From Erythroxylum novogranatense (lineage: Eukaryota > Streptophyta > Magnoliopsida > Malpighiales > Erythroxylaceae): a stretch of DNA of 64,000 bases. The translations under genes were made by a program, and so were the position numbers. This document shows, piece after piece, positions 11,851-24,476 of this stretch. Under the pieces are notes generated by a model, which was given only the letters and a program-made list of their open reading frames with translations, was not told the origin of the DNA and searched no databases. How positions within the stretch are numbered: position 1 is the stretch's first letter; each line of letters starts with the position of its first letter. The stretch is taken from the NCBI GenBank assembly GCA_029891385.1, contig CM057228.1, positions 29,330,214-29,394,213 on the forward strand. Reading direction: 5' to 3'.

Positions 11851-14371
11851 GTTTCACCTACTAATAAGTTTTAATCATCATGTCCAATTCTATTAATTAA
11901 AATTGTGATTAATGTCTATAGTTATTAGCACAATTTATTATATTAAGTTATCTCTGGTTATAAGCAATAAGCATTAAAAGATAATAAATGATTATTATAT
12001 TTAAAATCTTTCACTTTTAATTTTATTTAGTAAATTTTATGTTCTATATAATTTTTAAAGTTTTAATTTTAATAATATCTTTTGTTTATAAGTTTTCACT
12101 TTAGTGATCTTTAAATATCATGATGAACTGTTATTTTCAAACTTACGCATTATCATATTCAATTATTATTAATATTTAATCCGTAATAACTCACTACTCT
12201 TTTCTTATGCAATTAGAGAAAAGAATACTAGACATGATAATTTATTTGATAAATATATATATTTCACTTAAAAATACGTTTATTAAACATAGAATTATCT
12301 TTAATGAGTAAGTAAAAGAAATATTAAAAAAGTAAAACAAATAACTTTTATTGATCATAAACGTATTATAAGAATGATATAAAATATCATAAAACTTATT
12401 TTGATATCCAAAATATCTATCTTAAAAACATTAAAATATTTAAATAAAAGACTTTAGTAATATATTAACACTAATAATTTATTTTATAAAATAAAAATAT
12501 TATTTAAATTGGTACAAAACACAAACATAAAGCTACTTTATAAATAGGATAAAATTTTTTATACAAATTTGCAATACTTACCAATTTAAATAGGATAAAA
12601 TTTGCTATAAAACTAACTTACCGTTAATCTTTAGTTAATGGTGCGAATACGACCATGTCACATTCTAAGATTCATTATTAAGTAAATATAGACATCAACA
12701 AACTAAAAAAAAAAGCCTAATATATAACCCTAGTCTTTACACAAAACTTACAAACTTTTGGGAAAGTCAAAATAGCCAATCTATAACTTGTGTATTCTCG
12801 GCGATCTTAATCTATCAAACACAAATTATATATTAATAACACTCTCACCAAGTAAAAATCAATGCATTGTATCATCAAGTTCCCTTCTTCTCTTTTTTGT
12901 TAACAAAATAGTATTTACCAAAACGAAGAAACAATAATTATTCCTCCCTTTACATGCATTCTATATATTCAAAGTCAAACCATTAAAATTACTTCCAACA
13001 TTAATAAGCTAATCTAATATTTAGCACAGTAACAACTAATAAGCAAAGGCAATCGTTTTAGACACAAAATATACAATCTAGTATTTTCCTAGAAATCAAT
13101 TCGGATCCAAAACTTAGCTTTAGAAATTTTAAAAGAATAAGAACTTTAGGTACAAAGAGAATTAATTCTCACTTTGATAAATAATAAAAGTTAAATGCAT
13201 AAATTTACTGAATTTAAAATTTTAAAAATCTTTAATATTTTAATGTTTATAGATTAACTCTTAATATTAATATCTATTCACAAAGCAACTCTTATTGAGA
13301 TAAAATTTAACAACAATATTTAGAATTAATAACCTTTTGATAGGTGTAAAGAAGTAGTGGTATATTAATTAACATTTGGCGTTAAAAGGATAGATATTTG
13401 TTTGGTGAGAAACAATGCAATGTTGAAACCATAACCCAAAAAATAGTGTAGAATACAAGAATCACAGCTATGGAGTCTATAGTTATTCTCGTAGCTGTAG
13501 TAGATGAGATGGGGAAGTGATTTATAATGGAGATAATAGCTATACTCATAGCTCTCTATTGTATAGTTCCAGCTATACTCTTATGAGATGCAGATGTAGT
13601 AAGTAAACTTTTGGCTCTTTGAGAATATAATATCATGTATATAAAAAAAAATTATAGATTTATTACTGAATTTTAATATATTTAATGGTTGATTGATAAG
13701 TTTAATATATTAAAAGATTAGTTTGTGAATACTCAGTATCATTAAAACCCAAAATGTTAAATACTAAATCCATCAACAATGGTACTGATGGCTTGAAATT
13801 TAAAAGTGACCAGATACAGAAAGGCCATTGATCGTACTTGAAGTAACTAAGGAGTGAATCTGACCTATAATTTATTCTGGCTGCTCGGTACGTAGTTCAT
13901 TGATAATTATGCAACAAACAAAAATAAGTGAAAAGTAGTTGGTCTTGTTCCTGGGGAGAGAATGGCAGGTGAAGGGAACTGAAGTTCAATATGAAGTTAG
14001 TTTAAACGAATGGCCCTCACAAAATATTGATGGATGAGTGAGCGCAGAGCAGATAGCCTGAGGTGCTTGAGTTGGACACGTCAACGTCATCTTTCCCTCT
14101 CAGTCTCACAGGTTTCCCTTCTTATTCCACTTTTAAAGAGTAATTTACACTGATTCACTTCCACTGACCATGCTTTCAAGGACTTGCCTTGGTTCCATCT
14201 ATCGTTGTTCTTCAAGCTCCGATGCTAAGCTCTTGCATTCTCATCGCATTCCACAACCACAGACCAACACATTGAACACTTTACATGTGCATCTTAATTT
14301 ATTATACACTCTTCGGTTCCTTAATTTCCAAGTACGTGCATAAGAAATGACAAAAATGCGTGAATGCAGGC
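11851..14371. other. AT-rich intergenic spacer, 5' side of the PILS gene
   Basis: This 2.5 kb is strongly AT-rich with no coding frame or RNA I can support. It must hold the promoter and 5' UTR of the PILS gene. The sequence TGCAG at 14365-14369, two bases before the start codon, could be the 3' splice site of a 5' UTR intron. I could not place a TATA box with confidence. Confidence 0.5.
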
Positions 14372-17239
14372 ATGAGATTTTTGGATCTCTTCCTTGTGGC
14401 ATTGGTTCCAGTTCTGAAAGTACTCCTGCTTACAGCACTCGGCTTGTTCCTCGCAATAGACCGCATAGGTCTCTTGGGAACTGATGCAAGGCAACATCTT
14501 AACAAAGTCAGCGTTCTTTTTAATCTGATCTTAATTTCTCAAACGTTTTACTGTAACTTGTAAGTGGAAATGACAATCAAACCTCTGAGAAAAAAAAAAA
14601 AGAAGCTTAATTATGCACGGAAAGATTCGGTATTAAGTTTGGTTTAGGTCGGGACCCTCACCGGTTAGGTATTGTCCCCTTTAGTTGCTAGGTCCTTTAG
14701 TGAACCTTATTTCTTAGAGACGCAGGAGAATCGAGCACATGTGGCGGGGTTTTGTTGAGTCAGAGACTCACGCCTCTTACTATCGAATTCGTGGCTACGG
14801 TGGTAAGCAGACGCGATCTTACACTCAATAAAATCCTGTAGTTACAGAATCAACTCCCGCATCCCCTAAGAAGATATAAGGTTTACTAAAGGACCTGACG
14901 ATCAAAGGGGACAATACCTGATCGGTGAGGATCCCAGCCCAAACCAAAGTCTCTTCTTAATAGCAGCATTGAGTACGTCACTAATTTCTGAAAGTCATGT
15001 GCAGCTTGTATTCTACGTCTTCAGCCCTGCGATCGTGTTTAGCCAACTAGCGGAAACCATCACTTCCCACAATTTGGTTGAACTGTGAGTCATGATTTGG
15101 CCCTAGATTTTCACTTTCAACCCTGTCACCCTCGACCCAATCCTTGTTGAACAATTACATAATTACTAGTAACCAATGTGTTAACTGGCGTTGATATGGG
15201 TATGCAGATGGTTCATGCCAGTGAATGTAGCCCTCACTTTCATCCTTGGCTCTGCACTAGCCTGGATTCTCATAAAAATAACCAGAATTCCACCCCGCCT
15301 CCACAGCATTGTCATTGGTTGCTGTTCCGCTGGTAATTTGGGGAATTTGCCTCTCATTATTGTTCCTGCTCTTTGCAAGGAATCAGATAGTCCATTTGGA
15401 GATTCCACTGTTTGCACTACTTACGGCAAGGCTTATGTTGCTCTGTCCATGGCGGTATGATATTTCCTGTATATATTTGATGTGTGTACATATATCACCA
15501 CTTGGACTCTTCACAAACTAGACTTTAGTAAGAACAATTCCTGTAATGGATTTCCCTGGGTGCACTTAGCTACATGATTAAGTAATTACCATTTGGGGCT
15601 TTGTTGTTGATGCCATGTGAAACAGGTAGGAGCTATATGCCTGTGGACCTATGTTTACACAATCATGCGGATGTATGCAGACAAGAACGGCAGTTATACA
15701 AATGCCCTTCCTGATGATGAAAACAATTACACAGAAGCACTACTTGACGATGCCCTTCCTGGTGATGAAAACAATTACACAGAAGCACTGCTTGACGATG
15801 CCCCTCCTGCTGGTACCTCCATTGCTACATCTGGCAAGAAGGTGATTATTCTTTGTGCTTTTGGTTAATTAAGGTATAAGGCAAACAAAAGTGAGATTTC
15901 TGTGATGAACTTGACAGGCAACGTTCATTGGAAGAACCTTTGAACGTGTCAAGAAGTTGACGGGGAATATCAACCTGAAGAGGGTATTCGCGCCATCTAC
16001 AATCGCAGCGGTACGTGGTCATTAAGAAGTAATTTGCTAAGTAAATGCAAAAATATGATGGAGTTGTAAACTATTATTGTTAAACATTTGAGTATTTATT
16101 CTTCGGCATCAGGCACTTGGATTTGTTATTGGGACAGTCTCTCCAATCCGAAAGGTGATGATTGGTGAAAGTGCTCCCCTTCATGTCCTTGACAGCTCCA
16201 TATCTTTGATAGGGTATAGAATCAAATCCTACGTCTCTTTAACTAATATTGAACTCTGCTACTTACATGGCAACTCGGAGTGTCGTTGAAAATTGTCAAA
16301 AATCTATAAATACAGGGATGCAGTAATTCCTTGCATGACATTGATAGTGGGAGCAAACCTTCTTCGTGGTAATTAATGAATTGAAACTAGCATTTTCTTC
16401 TGCTAGCGTTAACTAGTACTGCTATTCATTCCAATAAAAGGTTATTTTGTCAGGTTTTAAAAGATCAGGAGTAGGATTAAGAGTAATAGTAGGGGTTATC
16501 ATGGTGAGGTACGTATTTTTGCCAGTGATAGGAATTGGAGTGGTGAAAGGAGCATATCATTTTGGAATAGTCGGATCAGATTCATTGTATCTCTTTGTTC
16601 TTCTACTTCAGTATGCGCTTCCGCCCGCGTTGAACATGGGTAATTTGCTGATACTATTCATTTATTTTTATGATTTGGTATCGTTATCTGCGAAGCACCA
16701 ATACCATTACTTTGAAAATTCTATTTTTTTGTAACGTTAAATAACTTTTAAGAAAATTTTTGTATTTTTGCCGTTTAAAAGACTTTGTCTTTATATGTAT
16801 ATTAATTGAAATGATTTTGTCACTTTCTCAAAATTTTAATATATAATCTTATTATAATTGTTTATTATTAATGATATTTTAATTAGAAACTAAAAGGAAT
16901 TTCAATTTTGGTGCGCCAACATGTTCTTTTATTAGAATTAATTATCCGATGCTACGAGGAAATTATATTATAAATCATAATAATTTTAACAAGTTAAAGA
17001 AATTTCAGTTCTTTTTACAATGACCTAAACTACAAAATTATATGGCTAAACTTGTTATTTCTTTTTTAGGATGGTCTGTTGCGTTGAATACCTATTTTGT
17101 GATTGCATTGGCAGGCGTTCTCGTGCAGCTGTTCAAAGCTAGTGAGAGTGAATGCTCAGTGATTATGATGTGGACTTATGTGGTGGCTACATTTTCTCTT
17201 ACCCTTTGGTGTACCTTTTATATGTGGCTTCTTGGCTAA
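14372..17239 (+). CDS. PIN-LIKES (PILS) auxin efflux carrier family protein
   Basis: Nine exons join in phase: 14372-14506, 15005-15084, 15208-15454, 15626-15841, 15918-16010, 16113-16213, 16316-16368, 16454-16639 and 17115-17239. The product is 411 residues, the usual PILS length. It starts MRFLDLFLVALVPVLKVLLL; VFYVFSPAIVFSQLAETIT follows in exon 2, the CCSAGNLGNLPLII motif in exon 3 and GESEC-like SESECSVIMMWTY in the last exon. Two hydrophobic blocks of about five membrane helices flank a hydrophilic loop (exons 4-5). PILS proteins sit in the ER membrane and control intracellular auxin accumulation and signalling. The loop has a 16-residue duplication. Intron 1 contains a foldback element. 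All introns are GT-AG and no break is seen, so the gene looks functional. The upstream in-frame ATG at 14360 is less likely because the family starts at MRFLDL-like sequence. Confidence 0.93.
14631..14961. mobile_element. Foldback/MITE-like element in PILS intron 1
   Basis: Two arms of about 75-100 bp are inverted repeats of each other. The left arm runs from TATTAAG and TTTGGTTTAGG to CTAAAGGGGACAATACC-type sequence (14631-14735). The right arm is its reverse complement (14860-14961) and includes GGGGACAATACCTGATCGG. The centre is about 130 bp with no coding capacity. No clean target duplication was found, so the superfamily (Mutator-like or hAT) is open. Confidence 0.75.
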
Positions 17240-17534
17240 ACATGTCTGATGTCTCCTACTAGTTAGCCAAGCACATAATTTATACTTACACCGTAGCCTT
17301 TGAAGACAATTCCATTTTGGGAATTGAGCTTCACTAAAATATGTCATTCGTGGATACTTTCCAGAAGCACAAAAAAGAAGAAACATGTAACCTGTAATTT
17401 TGATGTTGCGGCTGCAGAAAATTCATCAGCTATTCCATTTCTAATTTTCTTATATCTAATTGAATGTTGGCATATGAACAAGAAGGGTTGAAAAATGAAA
17501 ATAGAGAAGCACGATTAGAAATTACAACTTCTGA

Positions 17535-20500
17535 TCAAACAATTTTCAGTTCAAGGTCTGGACATCCAACTTCTGCTTTGTGTCGCTCGAAAAGATCTTT
17601 CAATGCTGCTACAAACTGACTGTGTACATCAGCCACCTGCAAAATCAAAACATAATTGAACTATCACCCTATGATTACTCTATTAATTAGTTCATGTTTG
17701 GATGTACTTGCACATCAACATATTAGCAACACAAGGGTAAGAGATTCGGGCAATTGATGGACTTATTTTTAAGTTGACAATAGCTTTAGACTCTCCAGCC
17801 AGTATGTTTACAAGCTATTATTTACCGCACAAGCAATCAACAAGAAGAAACTAAACTAAGGGAGGGCATGTAGATAACATTCAGGTCAGAACCGTAGGCA
17901 TCACTAATAATCTAAAGCTTTTCTATGCATTTACTTAAAGTTGATTTATTCATTCTTGGCTGTCGTCACTATACAGAGTTTAGTGTTGCAATGCATACCT
18001 CTTCAGTTGTTGGCTGTGGATTTTTCTTTAATTCAATAGGTTTACCCACCACAACATGCATTGGATACTGGTAGGGCAAAGGTAACCTGCAAAAGTAAGA
18101 AGATCGATTCAAATAATAGAAATAGTATAGGATAGATAATACCCTTTTTTTGGCCTTTCGCAATTGAATAACATTTATCCTAAGAATCTGCAAATATATG
18201 GACTCATCGACCTGTTTGTTTCATTATAGTTTCAATTAAATAGACAGAATCTATTTGAAAAACTAAAATTCAATTTAATATCTCAAAAACATCTGGATTT
18301 GTGTTTGAGAAGTTGTCGATGCTTTTCTGCAATGCTAATCAAACTTGATTTGTTTTCCTATTTCCCTCGCAAAAACAACGGATCAGCAAAGTTGTATTCA
18401 GCTAATATTTGACTCAACCTTAATTGGCAAAGAACAGTTGAAAAGTTTAGGGAGAAGTAACGTGCTTAAAACACCAAGGTGAAAAAAATGTAAATTTACA
18501 CTTTGTAAAAAATGCGTATTTATTTACCCCAAAACTCCCCAGAAGATTATAGGGGTGAACTTGACAGCTCTAGCAAAATTCATAAACAACTTTCCACCAG
18601 GTTTCCACCACCTGTAAACATGTGACTGAGGCAAAAGAAGGAAAATAATCAGCTATTAAGGGTGAAGCAAAATGCCAAAAGCTGTTTATTCAATTATGGT
18701 AGGCAAAATAGAGAAAATGTATGAACAAGTTGCACCAAACATATTTTTATCATACTACTGTGAATACGGAAAATTTTATTTGAAAGAAACAAGCTTGATA
18801 TAGAGCCTATAAATGAAAAAAAACATATTGTTTTGAGCAACATGTGAAAGATAAGAAGTTGATAAAGAAACAATACCTGGCCAAAGCAGAAAACTGGAAC
18901 CAAAGGGGCACCCTTCTCCATAGCTATTCGAATAAATCCCCTTCTATTCTTAAGGTAGGCAATCTGCAAGTGCAAAAGAGAACAACACAAGGATAAACAG
19001 ACACGATGCAAGAATGAGTATGCTTACAAGGTATCAAAATTTTGCATAACGAGAGTATGTGTTAGTTCTCCCTCACAACTCAACAAGATTAAAGGAGGAA
19101 ATGAAAGATAAAACAAAAGAAAAGAAATGAAAAATCAACTCCTAATGATCCAACAGACAAAATAACAATTGCAAGAATTTCTTTTCCTGCTATAAATGAA
19201 AATGATGATTTTACAAATTTGACAACTAAAGAAAATATCAGGATAAGAGAAAAAATGGTGTGCAGAAGAAATTAACGATCTATACCTCAACTCCATGCTC
19301 CATAAGAAATGTCTCTTGCACGCCACCAGGCACTACGATGCAACTATATCCAGCATCCAAGAGTGAAGTAAAATTTTTTCTCGTAGCAGGTGAAAGACCA
19401 CACCATGTCCATATATGACGCAGGAATGGAGTATAAAAAACCTAAAAAGTATATTTGTCACCTTAAATTTGAAAGATCGATGCAGTTACCACTATAAAAA
19501 CGATAAAAATAGTCAAAGAAAAGCATCTTACAGCGCTGCTAGCAAGGACCTTTATTTTCGGCAGAGGCATGAAACCCACATGGTCAGCAAGGGCAACCAC
19601 TCCAAGAGGGAAAACAGAATGTGGCTCATAACCAAAGACTGCACGAAGTATAAATTGCTCAAAATACAAAGTTGTTAGCAAAGGGGACAGCTACAAAGTA
19701 AAGCTCTTGGCCCCCTCCCTAATGTACAAGGGTCTCAAGTTCAAGACGATAAACGAGAAGTAATGGTGAATGCTACAAAGTAAAGCATTACAGGAAGCTC
19801 CACCGTCAACACCAAAAGCAGAGATTTTAGAGAAACTTGTTAAAGGAAAAAAAGGAGTGACCAAGTAGTAATATTTTTTGAAGTAAAGAACTAATGTAGG
19901 TAGCAGGCAACTGTAGAGAGCTCAATGTCATATTTCCTAGCATAGTACAATAATAGGAGTTCATATTTAGAAGAATAAAATTTGCATCAGTAATCCAGGA
20001 ATTGAGAACTGTTTTGACTAAGACAAACATCATCCATTGCTAGAAACTTAGTACGAAAAGTAAGGAAAAAGGGAAACAAACCATAAGCACGATCAGGACG
20101 AAACGCATGCATATCTTCTACATAAAGAGTCAATGGGAAGTAACTGCAAGCATTTCTACATAGGTATCTGCAGAGCCACATTCAACCCATTCATCTTTAT
20201 TTCTCTTCATTCAATTACAGACGAAAAGCACTTAATTGGACTGATGTGATAATACCGTAATTACCTGCATAAGTGGCGACCCAATTTGTTAGCATGGTCG
20301 ATTGGAACAAACATTAAGAGCAAAAGCAATCCCACTACGCTGCAAACAAAGAAAACCAAATTTAGTAAATCACGAAAGCACAAAAGCAAAAGATTTGAGC
20401 AAAAAGAAACTGACATGAGGAATCCGGAAAAGGGGAGAAACAGGAAGGAGAAAAGAAGCAAGGCGACGTTGAAATGGATAGCACCCAGCCATATTCCCAA

Positions 20501-20587
20501 TGATACCACCGCCTCTATAGGGTTTGTTGAGAATGTCTCACTCGCTCTCAGTATCTTCAACTTCTTCTTCTCCCCTTCTACTTCCAT
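17535..20587 (-). CDS. DGAT2: Acyl-CoA:diacylglycerol acyltransferase 2
   Basis: Nine exons join in phase: 20415-20587, 20265-20339, 20082-20167, 19532-19638, 19286-19441, 18877-18963, 18528-18625, 17999-18086 and 17535-17636. They encode 323 residues, within the plant DGAT2 range. The enzyme transfers an acyl group from acyl-CoA to diacylglycerol in the ER, the last step of triacylglycerol synthesis. A hydrophobic hairpin lies at about residues 20-75. Family motifs follow in order: [10 protein letters not shown] (about 115, the plant form of the catalytic HPHG block), PGGVQE (185), [19 protein letters not shown] (206) and WWKPGGK (234). The C-terminus LELKIV is typical of the plant enzymes. 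I chose the ATG at 20587 because a TATA box lies at 20647-20657. An in-frame ATG at 20677 would be upstream of transcription. It faces the PILS gene tail to tail, 295 bp apart. Confidence 0.95.
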
Positions 20588-21397
20588 CTTTTTAGTAACA
20601 GCACAACAACACTCTCCCTGTACGTCTTCACAATTATGAATTATGCATATATATATACAACTCCCGTGAGCTTCCAATCCAACCTTTTTATTTACTTATT
20701 TACATCCACGGTTATGTACACGGGAATTGAAAGATCATTCGATCTTGAATTCTCCGCCTCTTCCTTCCTTCCTTCCTTCCTTCCCCTTTATTATTAATAT
20801 TTTCAAAACCTGTGTAGGATTACTGAATTTCCAAGTCAAAATCAAAAAAAGAATCACGCAACCAATTGCTTGACGGGTTGTTCCAGATCCATCCACGTTT
20901 GTTGTATTATTCACTATAATAACGAAAAAACAAATAGAATATGACATAAAAAGATCAATCTAGTCATAATGGCAATGTCCTTTTAACTTGCTATAAAAAG
21001 CCAGACCCCACCGTCATTAACAGTCACATGCCTTGCCTCACCATTTTCCGGTTTAAAATTAATAGATTTGGTTGTACTCAGCTTACAAATTAATTTAAGT
21101 GAAACTTGCACTTCTCAACCATAAAAGTCATACAAGAAAGGTGCTCGGTGGTTGTATTTTTGGTTTTTAGAGCTGTACCATCTATATATATATTATAAAT
21201 TGCAGTTTTCTTCTTCTTAGAATAAGTAGTCGTAATGTTTTTTTTTTTTTTTTGAATTGATAAAGACCAAAATGAGCTGTGGATGGAATGAGGAAGTGAA
21301 TTGCCTTCGTTGTCCCATATTTAGTGAGAATTGATACATAACCAATGCCAGATTTCCAGTAACTCCTAACTAACCAACACCAGATTTCGACTAACTC
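20588..21397. other. Intergenic spacer between DGAT2 and the small coiled-coil gene
   Basis: It contains the DGAT2 promoter and the 3' flank of the next gene, since both are on the minus strand. A (TTCC)n microsatellite lies at 20760-20784 and a poly(T) run at 21238-21254. No further gene is seen. Confidence 0.5.
20645..20660 (-). promoter_or_regulatory. Probable TATA box of DGAT2
   Basis: The minus strand reads TATATATATATGCATAA here, about 60-70 bp before the chosen start codon. This predicts transcription starting near 20620 and a short 5' UTR. It is the reason for preferring the second in-frame ATG. Confidence 0.5.
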
Positions 21398-22365
21398 CTA
21401 ACCAACAACATTAACTTGGGAACGGGAATCAATCACGGTGAGGTGAGCATCCCAGTTGAAACCACGGCACCCATTTCTTGTAGCTGGAGGCCGTTTTTCT
21501 GGGGAATAGCCTTTCTCCATTTCCTTGCGTATTTCTAACACAAGTTTCCACTTCTGGGCATCTTTTGTCCTGCAAAATGAAATCATATTCATTCATGGGC
21601 TTGTTACTATCGCTTCCATTGCGTAGCTATCTATAAATGATTCAACCCATAAGCTTAAATAATTATGCATCAATCAATATTTCGTTTCCGCTCCCACCTC
21701 TTGGGGGTTGACATCATTGCTTCTGTCATCTAACCCTTGCTCAGAGTTTTGGGGTGCAGCTGCACGCATACTGGTGGAAGAGCTTGATCTTGAAGTCCTT
21801 CCAATTCCCATCTCTATGCTCAACTGTATCAATCACAAAAGAAAATATCAACACCACTTGAGTATAGCAAGCACATTCATATATACACGACAGAAGTTTC
21901 AAAAGAATTGATATCTAATCAAAGGAGGCATTAAAAAGTGATAACTTATATGTATGTGTAGTGCGAAAACCTGTAACACTCGATTCTCAAGCCTTTGCAC
22001 TCTCTCTAGCAACGTGCCCTTATGACGAACTTCCTCAATAGCAGAGGGCAAATCCTTGCAATGATCCTGTGCTTCAGTTTTTCTGACTACACAACAGCAA
22101 CACTGCCTTGACTTTGCTGTTGCCAATATTCCATACCTTTCTTCCACTAACTGAACCTGCAAATTTGTGGAGCTTAGTTAAAAGATAAATAATTACAAAC
22201 TTGTTAGTTATTATTCTTACTTTACAAACGTTTCAGATTGTGAAAACCCTGTCAACTTTGCATATATGATAACAAGTTTGATACCAAAGAATCAAGACGA
22301 TCCAATCTAGGCAGAATAGGCAATGGAGAATCAAGTTCCCTCTGCTTAATTTCTTCCGCCTCCAT
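21398..22365 (-). CDS. Small coiled-coil protein of unknown function
   Basis: Probable exons are 22285-22365, 21971-22156, 21698-21823 and a last exon ending at the stop 21398-21400. The product begins MEAEEIKQRELDSPLPILPR. A cysteine cluster (QCCCCVV) and a charged, helix-prone stretch (GTLLERVQRLENRVLQ) follow, then a serine-rich segment (RTSRSSSSTSM), then a basic tail (KEMEKGYSPEKRPP). The first three exons are in phase 0. The strongest last acceptor (TTTTGCAG, 21570-21577) opens a frame that differs from the best-looking tail frame. That tail would be in phase if splicing used CAG at 21555-21557, before AAGTGGAAA. The last junction is therefore unsure. I do not recognise the family. It resembles a short plant regulatory or scaffold protein with no enzyme motif. 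Confidence 0.6.
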
Positions 22366-22922
22366 CTCTTGATCTTCTGGCTAATTACTACTTCTCTACA
22401 ACCTTTTCGCTCTTTCTGACAGCTTTAATAGAACCAACTTAAAAAGAAAAAAGAAACACATAGTTTACAGGATTTGGAGTTGAACATGGCAACAACCTGG
22501 CCATACCCTTTTGTCATTATTCTTGTGTCAGAGATATTGCATTCTTATCTCAATATTTCTCCTATCCAACCTTCCCATTGCCACCAAGATCTTCTATAAT
22601 AACCACCGAGAAGCGTTAAGGGTTGGTATTGGCTTAAGCAAGGTTGGACTTCGATTCCCGCTTGTGAAAGAATTAGTACTAATTACTAAATATTCAGTGG
22701 TAGTGCTAAGCTGTTTTTCGGAGTTTTACACGAGAGGGTAATAGTTTAGGCGCGGTAATAATTCAAAGGTCTACCTGAAATACCGTCCTGGTTATCAAAA
22801 TAATTAATAATAAAAAATAGGGAATACAACTTTTATTTTAACTTATTTAATTGTTAAAATACACTAAAAATTAAATGTTTATGTTTAAGTGAAAATATGA
22901 AATTTATGTAAAGTGCACTATC
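22366..22922. other. Intergenic spacer upstream of the small gene
   Basis: This holds the promoter side of the minus-strand coiled-coil gene. I see no convincing coding frame; the plus-strand frame at 22511-22741 has no recognisable motif. Confidence 0.4.
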
Positions 22923-24404
22923 GGGCTGTTTGGAAACTTTCGAATTGAATTCAATTACATTAATGAAGTTGGGATTGAATTCAATTTACACTGTTTGGAA
23001 TAAATATAGTAATATTAGAATTGAATTCAATTACACTGTTTGGAACAAATCCAGTAATATTAGAATTGAATTCAATTACACTGAATTTAATTACACTATT
23101 TGAAACAAATCCATTAAAATTAGAATTGAATTCAATTATTTCATATGACACATTAACCCTAACTAAAAATAATATTATCCGAATAAAAATCATTATAAAT
23201 TAGTGATCTTTATTTTTCTAATATAATTTCTGTTAATATATTATTAAATTATCTTCAAAATATAAACTTCAATTTATATTTGATTTAATAATTAAAAATA
23301 ATTTAAATAAATATTCCGTTTTAGATAAAAAGATAATTTTAAAATGTTTCATTTAATTTAATTAAGAATTTATTAATAAATATTATATAAGAGATTAAAA
23401 TAAATTTAATAAATTTATTTACGATCAAATTTAAAGTAAAATTTAATCTATTATTCCTTATCATTAAAAATTAAATTAGTTAGATCGGTTCAATTGTGAA
23501 ATTTCAAATTAACCAATTTATTGATTTCATTTTAACTTTCCATATCGATTTATTTTAATAAATTTTATTGTTAAAAATTAATCAATTTATTATCGATTGA
23601 TTAATTTTGTAGACTAATCAATTTTATAAATCAAAATAAACTAATTAATTTTTATTTTATATTTTCTTTGTAATTAAAATTTAATTAATAGCAATCTCCT
23701 TTAATCATATTTCAAAATTTACTATTTTATTCAATATTTAACTAATTTCATTATAATTTAATATCAATTATACCCTTTTAAATTTTAAATTTCTTATTTT
23801 AGATATTAGACATAATTAAATAGTCTTTAAAATACTCAAACGTTGTCAATTTGAGCATTAGATATAAGTGAATGAGGTAGTAGTAGACAGAAGATCTGAA
23901 TTCATGAAACTGACTTAAGATATTAACGGTCTTAATTTAATAGATAAAATGGTATCATTTTATTTTAATTTCATTATATAAAGATTTAAACTTAATTAAA
24001 ATGATGTTGTATTTTATAAATAATTTTAAAATTTATTTATTTATAAATTATCCTTCTTAGTAGCTGAAACTAATAAAGAAGTCCTTTGTTGTATCGTTTA
24101 GCATTAGGAGACTTCATCAACAACGATCTTGTGGTCTCACTCGCTCACTTCATCAACACGATGATGTTGTTTGATGATGCGTGGGAGAATTCATGTTTTG
24201 TGGATGGGTTGGTTAATTAGATGAGAGCAGCGAGAGGAGCAACGTGGGTTGAATTCACGTGATTTTCAACGTGAATTCAACCCTCAAAGAAGATGCATTT
24301 GAATTCATAGAAGAATTCAACTCATGCACATTTTTTACTTCCAAACAGATGAATTGAATTCAATCTCAAGATTGAATTCAATTCATCACATTCCAAACAG
24401 GCCC
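22923..24404. mobile_element. Non-autonomous DNA transposon with terminal inverted repeats
   Basis: The left end reads GGGCTGTTTGGAAACTTTCG followed by GAATTGAATTCAATT. The right end, reverse complemented, reads GGGCCTGTTTGGAATGTG followed by GAATTGAATTCAAT. These matching ends enclose about 1.48 kb of very AT-rich DNA with no transposase. A 45-bp subterminal repeat carrying an internal copy of the terminal motif (CTGTTTGGAA) is repeated at about 22985-23135. The flanks suggest a TAT or TA duplication but it is not clean. The ends resemble PIF/Harbinger- or hAT-like plant elements. Confidence 0.65.
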
Positions 24405-24476
24405 TATATGATTATATGTTATGTGAATTGTTGTATATATGAATTGAGTTAAATATTGATGATTGTTACCTTATTA

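Noticed and set aside
11631..11864. 77-codon plus-strand frame with hydrophobic residues
   Set aside because: It is antisense to the LINE fragment and has no motif.
20588..20677. Upstream in-frame ATG extending DGAT2 by 30 residues
   Set aside because: It lies upstream of the likely TATA box at 20647-20657 and its sequence is not DGAT2-like.
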